DNA from: Streptococcaceae bacterium
GTDB lineage: Bacteria; Bacillota; Bacilli; Lactobacillales; Streptococcaceae
Length of the DNA: 8,322 bases
Direction: 5' to 3'
NCBI GenBank assembly: GCA_031285105.1
Contig: JAITWV010000215.1
Span: 1-8,322, forward strand
Of the stretch, positions 5,437 through 8,322 are shown piece after piece. The notes under the pieces are model-generated. The model was not told where the DNA came from. It did no database searches and worked only from the letters and a program-made list of their open reading frames with translations. A program made the position numbers and the translations under genes. Positions within the stretch are counted from its first letter, which is position 1. Every line of letters begins with the position of its first letter.

Positions 5437-7104
5437 TTATTCAACTGAAAAAAGATAAGGATAAACCGGTTGATCGCCTTGATGCGTTTCAATTTCGATT
5501 TCATCATTAATTGCTTCAATAGCTTTAACGATGCTGTTGACTTCCTCTTTTTTTCCATCAACGCCGACAATAATTGTTAGAATTTCAGCGTCTTCATTTA
5601 ACATTTTCTTGATTGACTCAATTGACGCTTCCACAACTGATGGATTTGAAATGACAATTTTTCCTTCAACCATACCGATAAATTCATCTTTGCGAACTTC
5701 TAATCCGTCAATAGTTGTATCACGAACAGCCGTGGTTACTTGACCTGAAATAACTTCTTCAAGTGCAGCGCTCATTGCTTCTTTGTTTTCTTCTAATGAT
5801 GAATTTTCATTAAATGATAACAATGCGCTCATTCCTTGAGAAACGGTCTTAGATGGCACAACAGCAACTGGAATATCAGCTACCTCAGCTGCGGCATCTG
5901 CTGCCATGAAGATGTTTTTATTGTTTGGTAACACGATTACTTTATCTGCATTTACTTCATTAATTGCTTTTAAAATATCCTCTGTTGATGGGTTCATGGT
6001 TTGTCCACCAGAAATAACGTAGCTTGCACCCATTTGTTTGAAGATTTCAGCTAAACCATCTCCTGCTGAAATTGCAATCACTGCAAACGGAATACGTGGT
6101 TTTGGTGCCGTTTTTGCTTCTTCTTTTTCAACCACTGCATCATGCTGATTACGCATATTGTCCACTTTTACTTTTGTTAATGAACCAAAACGTTGACCGT
6201 ATTGCATGATGTAACCTGGGTCTTCTGTGTGGATGTGCACTTTGATTACTTCATCATCATTTACTACTAATAATGAGTCACCTTTTTCATCTAAATGATT
6301 TCTAAATGCATCGTAATCAAATTCATCTGTAACAGTAGGTCCATCGCCAATTGCGACCATGATTTCTGTACAATAACCAAATTTAATATCTTCAGATGAA
6401 ACAGAGTGTCCAACTTTTGTATGTTCAACATTCACTAAATCATCCATAACACCAGGATTTACTTCGAAATCTTCTGACTGAATATATTCACCAGTTAATA
6501 CTTCTAAGAAACCTTCATAAATGAATAATAAACCTTGTCCACCTGAGTCTACTACACCGACTTCTTTTAAGACTGGCAATAAATCAGGAGTTTTTGCTAA
6601 AGCTTTTTTCGCACCTTTGACAACTGCTTTCATGACTTCAACAACATCATCAGTTTGCTCAGCTTTTCTTTCACCAAACTCTGCAGCACCACGAGAAACA
6701 GTTAGGATCGTTCCTTCAACAGGCTTCATTACGGCTTTATAGGCTGTTTCTACTCCACCACGAAATGCTTTGGCGAAGTTTTTTGCATCTAAAGTTTCTT
6801 CATCAAGAATTGCTTTTGAAAAGCCACGGAATAATTGAGATAAAATAACCCCAGAATTTCCACGCGCGCCCATTAAAAGGCCTTTAGATAAAATTTGCCC
6901 TAATTGTCCAATATGATCCGTTGATGCATCAGCTACGGCTTTGGCACCTGTTGTCATTGAAAGATTCATATTAGTTCCTGTATCACCATCTGGCACAGGA
7001 AAAACATTTAAAGCGTTCACGTATTCAGCATGTTTTGCTAAACGAGATGATCCTGCTTGCACCATTTCTTGAAACTGACTTGCTGTGATTTGCGTTTGAC
7101 TCAC
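5437..7104 (-). CDS. fakA: Fatty acid kinase catalytic subunit FakA (DAK2 domain, YloV type)
   Basis: A 555-residue cytoplasmic protein of normal FakA length. FakA phosphorylates fatty acids held by a FakB carrier, giving acyl-phosphate for phospholipid synthesis through PlsX/PlsY. The N-terminal DhaL/DAK2 kinase domain (about 1-205) shows the metal/ATP motifs PVPDGDTGTNMN (37-47), GARGNSG (79-85) and DSGGQG (186-191). The middle domain has Cys245 in FGYCTE and the HIHT pair His290/His292, matching the zinc-binding Cys-His-His seen in staphylococcal FakA. The C-terminal FakB-like domain follows an acidic/lysine linker (about 325-336) and ends in QPVYPYLFSVE. The start is GTG with AAGGAGG eight bases upstream. 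It lies 24 bases after asp23, so the two are one operon. No fakB gene is in the window. Confidence 0.93.
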   Translation of the reverse strand: MSQTQITASQFQEMVQAGSSRLAKHAEYVNALNVFPVPDGDTGTNMNLSMTTGAKAVADASTDHIGQLGQILSKGLLMGARGNSGVILSQLFRGFSKAILDEETLDAKNFAKAFRGGVETAYKAVMKPVEGTILTVSRGAAEFGERKAEQTDDVVEVMKAVVKGAKKALAKTPDLLPVLKEVGVVDSGGQGLLFIYEGFLEVLTGEYIQSEDFEVNPGVMDDLVNVEHTKVGHSVSSEDIKFGYCTEIMVAIGDGPTVTDEFDYDAFRNHLDEKGDSLLVVNDDEVIKVHIHTEDPGYIMQYGQRFGSLTKVKVDNMRNQHDAVVEKEEAKTAPKPRIPFAVIAISAGDGLAEIFKQMGASYVISGGQTMNPSTEDILKAINEVNADKVIVLPNNKNIFMAADAAAEVADIPVAVVPSKTVSQGMSALLSFNENSSLEENKEAMSAALEEVISGQVTTAVRDTTIDGLEVRKDEFIGMVEGKIVISNPSVVEASIESIKKMLNEDAEILTIIVGVDGKKEEVNSIVKAIEAINDEIEIETHQGDQPVYPYLFSVE

Positions 7105-7128
7105 GAAAATTTCCTCCTTAATAAATGC

Positions 7129-7491
7129 TTAGTCTGGTAATACTCGTACGCCTTGTACAAATACATTCACAGAATCAGCGACAATGCTTAATTGAGATTC
7201 TAAAGCATATTTCACGCGTTCTTGCACATTACGTGAGACTTCAGAAATTTTTGTTCCATAACTTACGATTGTATAAACTTCTACAGTAATATCGTTGCCT
7301 TCATGACGCACGACAACACCTTTTGAATAATCTTCTTTGCGTAATAATACGTTTAAATTATCCTTTAATTGCTTACGACTTGCCATACCAACAATCCCGT
7401 AAATATCTGTTGTAGCTCCTCCGACAACCGTTGCGATTACTTCGTTTGCAATTTCAATTGATCCTTGAGCTGTTTGAATGGTTACTGCCAT
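7129..7491 (-). CDS. Asp23/Gls24-family envelope stress protein, YloU type
   Basis: A 120-residue protein of the Asp23 (DUF322) family, full length and without membrane segments. The family features visible are the N-terminal GSIEIANEVIATVVGGATTDIYGIVGM stretch in parts (10-19 and 30-36) and the C-terminal pattern of alternating beta strands and an amphipathic helix ending in VNVFVQGVRV (108-117). Asp23 proteins gather at the cell membrane and are tied to envelope homeostasis; the precise role of the YloU branch is unsettled. GGAGG lies 11 bases before the ATG. Being the first gene in front of fakA and divergent from rpmB is the standard Firmicutes order, which favours the YloU orthologue over the stress-induced gls24 copies. 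Confidence 0.9.
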   Translation of the reverse strand: MAVTIQTAQGSIEIANEVIATVVGGATTDIYGIVGMASRKQLKDNLNVLLRKEDYSKGVVVRHEGNDITVEVYTIVSYGTKISEVSRNVQERVKYALESQLSIVADSVNVFVQGVRVLPD

Positions 7492-7529
7492 ATTAATATA
7501 TACCTCCGAATAATATTTTCTCGTTTACT

Positions 7530-7538
7530 ATTCTATCA
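7530..7538 (-). promoter_or_regulatory. Second candidate promoter (extended -10) of asp23-fakA
   Basis: TGA-TAGAAT on the - strand (hexamer 7530-7535) fits an extended -10, 38 bases before the asp23 ATG. No good -35 accompanies it, so it is weaker than the upstream candidate. Confidence 0.3.
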
Positions 7539-7594
7539 CGAATGATGAAAGAATTATATGAAAAGAGGTTGATTTTACTTTCATTAGCTTACAT

Positions 7595-7623
7595 AATTTA
7601 CATTATTTTGAGAAGTTTGTCAA
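7595..7623 (-). promoter_or_regulatory. Sigma-A promoter of the asp23-fakA operon
   Basis: On the - strand a consensus -35 TTGACA (7618-7623) and a -10 TAAATT (7595-7600) are separated by exactly 17 bases. The leader to the asp23 ATG would be about 95 bases. Confidence 0.65.
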
Positions 7624-7642
7624 ATTACTAGAAATTTTTTTC

Positions 7643-7671
7643 TTGCAATTTATTTTTAGATATGTTAAATT
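7643..7671 (+). promoter_or_regulatory. Sigma-A promoter of rpmB
   Basis: TTGCAA (7643-7648) and TAAATT (7666-7671) are 17 bases apart, with a TG-N extension just before the -10 (7663-7664). It stands back to back with the asp23 promoter, the two -35 boxes about 20 bases apart, so the genes may share regulation through local supercoiling or a common binding protein. Confidence 0.65.
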
Positions 7672-7727
7672 ATTCAAGTATGAGCGAGAAAGCTTATTGA
7701 ATTCAAGGCAAAGGAGGAATTACGAAA

Positions 7728-7916
7728 ATGGCTAAAGTATGTTACTTCACTGGACGCAAAACTGTTTCTAGTAACAACCGTTCACACGCGATGAACCAAA
7801 CAAAACGTACAGTTAAACCTAACTTACAAAAAGTTACTGTTTTAATCGATGGTAAACCTAAGAAAGTCTGGGCATCAACTCGTGCTTTGAAATCAGGTAA
7901 AGTTGAACGCGTTTAA
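7728..7916 (+). CDS. rpmB: 50S ribosomal protein L28
   Basis: A 62-residue basic protein of the normal size for L28 in Firmicutes, a component of the large ribosomal subunit. The signature CYFTGRKTVSSNNRSHAMN (5-23) and the closing ASTRALKSGKVERV (49-62) are unmistakable. It has only one cysteine (Cys5), so it is the zinc-free form. AAAGGAGG (7710-7717) precedes the ATG by ten bases, and the gene stands alone between its own promoter and terminator. Confidence 0.97.
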   Translation: MAKVCYFTGRKTVSSNNRSHAMNQTKRTVKPNLQKVTVLIDGKPKKVWASTRALKSGKVERV

Positions 7917-7929
7917 TTTGAACTGTAAT

Positions 7930-7966
7930 AACCCGATGTATTCATTTGAGTACATCGGGTTTTTGT
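7930..7966 (+). terminator. Rho-independent terminator of rpmB
   Basis: AACCCGATGTA (7930-7940) pairs perfectly with TACATCGGGTT (7951-7961) across a 10-base loop and runs into a stretch of T. It starts 13 bases after the rpmB stop codon. Confidence 0.9.
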
Positions 7967-8006
7967 TATGCTAATCTTGATTTTTTTAGTTGGATATATG
8001 AAATAC
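7967..8006. other. Flank between the rpmB terminator and the IS right end, including the predicted TnpB guide segment
   Basis: Forty AT-rich bases with no gene. On the - strand the first 16-20 bases next to the element (from 8006 downward, beginning GTATTTCATATATCCAAC) would form the guide part of the omega RNA, because TnpB-associated RNAs run past the right end into the flanking DNA. This is inferred from family behaviour. Confidence 0.4.
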
Positions 8007-8147
8007 GTGAACTACTCGCCACCTAAAGAGGTGGGAGCTTCTTGCGTAATCCATAGAGTTTCACTCTTTACCAAAATAGGCAAAGTGCCAGCGCTTAGGA
8101 AATCAAGCAAGCTATCCCCGCAGTCCCTGCGGTTGATGTGTATTTAG
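8007..8147 (-). ncRNA. Omega RNA (reRNA) scaffold of the TnpB element
   Basis: The non-coding right end shows a chain of hairpins on the - strand: CCGCAG-gga-CTGCGG (8118-8132), GGCA-ctt-TGCC (8079-8089), AGAGT-gaa-ACTCT (8055-8067) and the terminal CCACCT/AGGTGG stem (8015-8037). This is the place and form of TnpB guide-RNA scaffolds, which are usually processed from the tnpB transcript, so the true 5' end may lie inside the coding part. All stems appear intact. With a working TnpB, the complex cuts DNA matching the guide next to a TAM and so keeps the element in place. Confidence 0.6.
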
Positions 8148-8322
8148 TTATACCAAAGAAAGCCCTTCTATCAAGATGTTCTTTGCTGCATTGATATCTC
8201 TATCGTGGAAGGTACCACAATTTGGGCATTGCCATTCACGAATATCAGGTGATTTCTTTCCATCCTTATGTCCACAATCAGAACAGATTTGGCTTGAGGC
8301 AAACCATCAATCAATTTTGATA
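8148..8322 (-). pseudogene. tnpB: 3' part of tnpB (RNA-guided nuclease/IS accessory protein), interrupted by an in-frame TGA
   Basis: The last 52 codons encode the TnpB C-terminus: WFASSQ, a four-cysteine zinc ribbon (CSDC near the start and CPNC), then HDRDINAAKNI with the last catalytic Asp of the RuvC fold, ending in a TAA at 8148-8150. In the same frame, codons before this read I-K-I-D, then TGA (8307-8309). In this family the position is normally Arg (I-x-x-D-R-W-F), and CGA to TGA is one transition. Translation from upstream would stop here and lose both the zinc ribbon and the last active-site Asp. The gene is therefore probably inactive, unless the base is a sequencing error. The rest lies outside the window. 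Confidence 0.75.

Larger units (their letters stand above)
8007..8322 (-). mobile_element. Right end of an IS200/IS605-family (TnpB-carrying, IS1341-type) element, cut by the window edge
   Basis: The - strand carries the 3' part of tnpB, about 140 non-coding bases with several hairpins, and the characteristic subterminal hairpin CTC-CCACCT-cttt-AGGTGG-c-GAG (8015-8037), then TAGTTCAC. These elements lack terminal inverted repeats and end in such imperfect hairpins. The boundary is placed after TTCAC (8007-8011) by analogy with related elements, with an error of a few bases. The left end and any tnpA lie beyond the window. Confidence 0.8.

Noticed and set aside
7543..7565. Partial match of the predicted TnpB guide (TTTCATATA, 9 bases) to the asp23 leader
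   Set aside because: Nine AT-rich bases in an AT-rich window are expected by chance, and the match does not extend from the guide's first base.
1..8322. CRISPR array, tRNA or rRNA genes
   Set aside because: No regularly spaced repeats, cloverleaf or rRNA-like sequence was seen on either strand.

Overview
The window looks like chromosomal DNA of a low-GC Gram-positive bacterium of the Lactobacillales, most likely Enterococcus or a close relative. This rests on AT-rich coding sequence, strong AAGGAGG-type ribosome sites, L28 and Asp23/FakA proteins of Firmicutes type, CcpA-type catabolite sites and a cellobiose-family PTS permease. The species is not fixed by what can be seen.

Layout, left to right. 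Positions 1-178 hold no gene. They contain a very GC-rich, imperfectly repeated patch that ends in a likely terminator for the leftward genes. Next come leftward (- strand) genes: a 12-TM-type MFS transporter (179-1363, TTG start) and an alpha/beta hydrolase of the monoglyceride lipase/lysophospholipase type (1395-2246), probably one operon. A second leftward unit is a GH1 6-phospho-beta-glucosidase (2325-3755) and a PTS EIIC permease (3828-5156). An intrinsic-terminator hairpin sits between these two genes, and the promoter in front of the permease overlaps a near-consensus cre site. A third leftward unit is asp23/yloU-like (7129-7491) and fakA (5437-7104), closed by its own terminator. The ribosomal protein L28 gene rpmB (7728-7916) reads rightward, divergent from asp23, and has a clear promoter and a strong terminator.

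The right edge (about 8007-8322) is the right end of an IS200/IS605-family (IS1341/TnpB-type) element on the - strand. It shows the 3' part of tnpB, a run of hairpins typical of the omega (right-end) RNA, and the element boundary. The tnpB reading frame has an in-frame TGA where the family normally has an arginine codon, just before the zinc ribbon, so the gene is probably broken or makes a truncated protein.

How the genes work together: the permease and glucosidase form a beta-glucoside (cellobiose-like) uptake and cleavage module, but no EIIA, EIIB or regulator gene lies here, so these must be supplied from elsewhere. FakA is the kinase subunit for activating exogenous fatty acids. The hydrolase could release fatty acids from lipids, but a functional link is only an inference. 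The most unusual features are the interrupted tnpB with an intact-looking guide-RNA scaffold, the hairpin between permease and glucosidase, the combined cre-like/terminator element before the hydrolase, and the GC-rich repeat at the left edge. I did not find clear evidence of a wholly new system.
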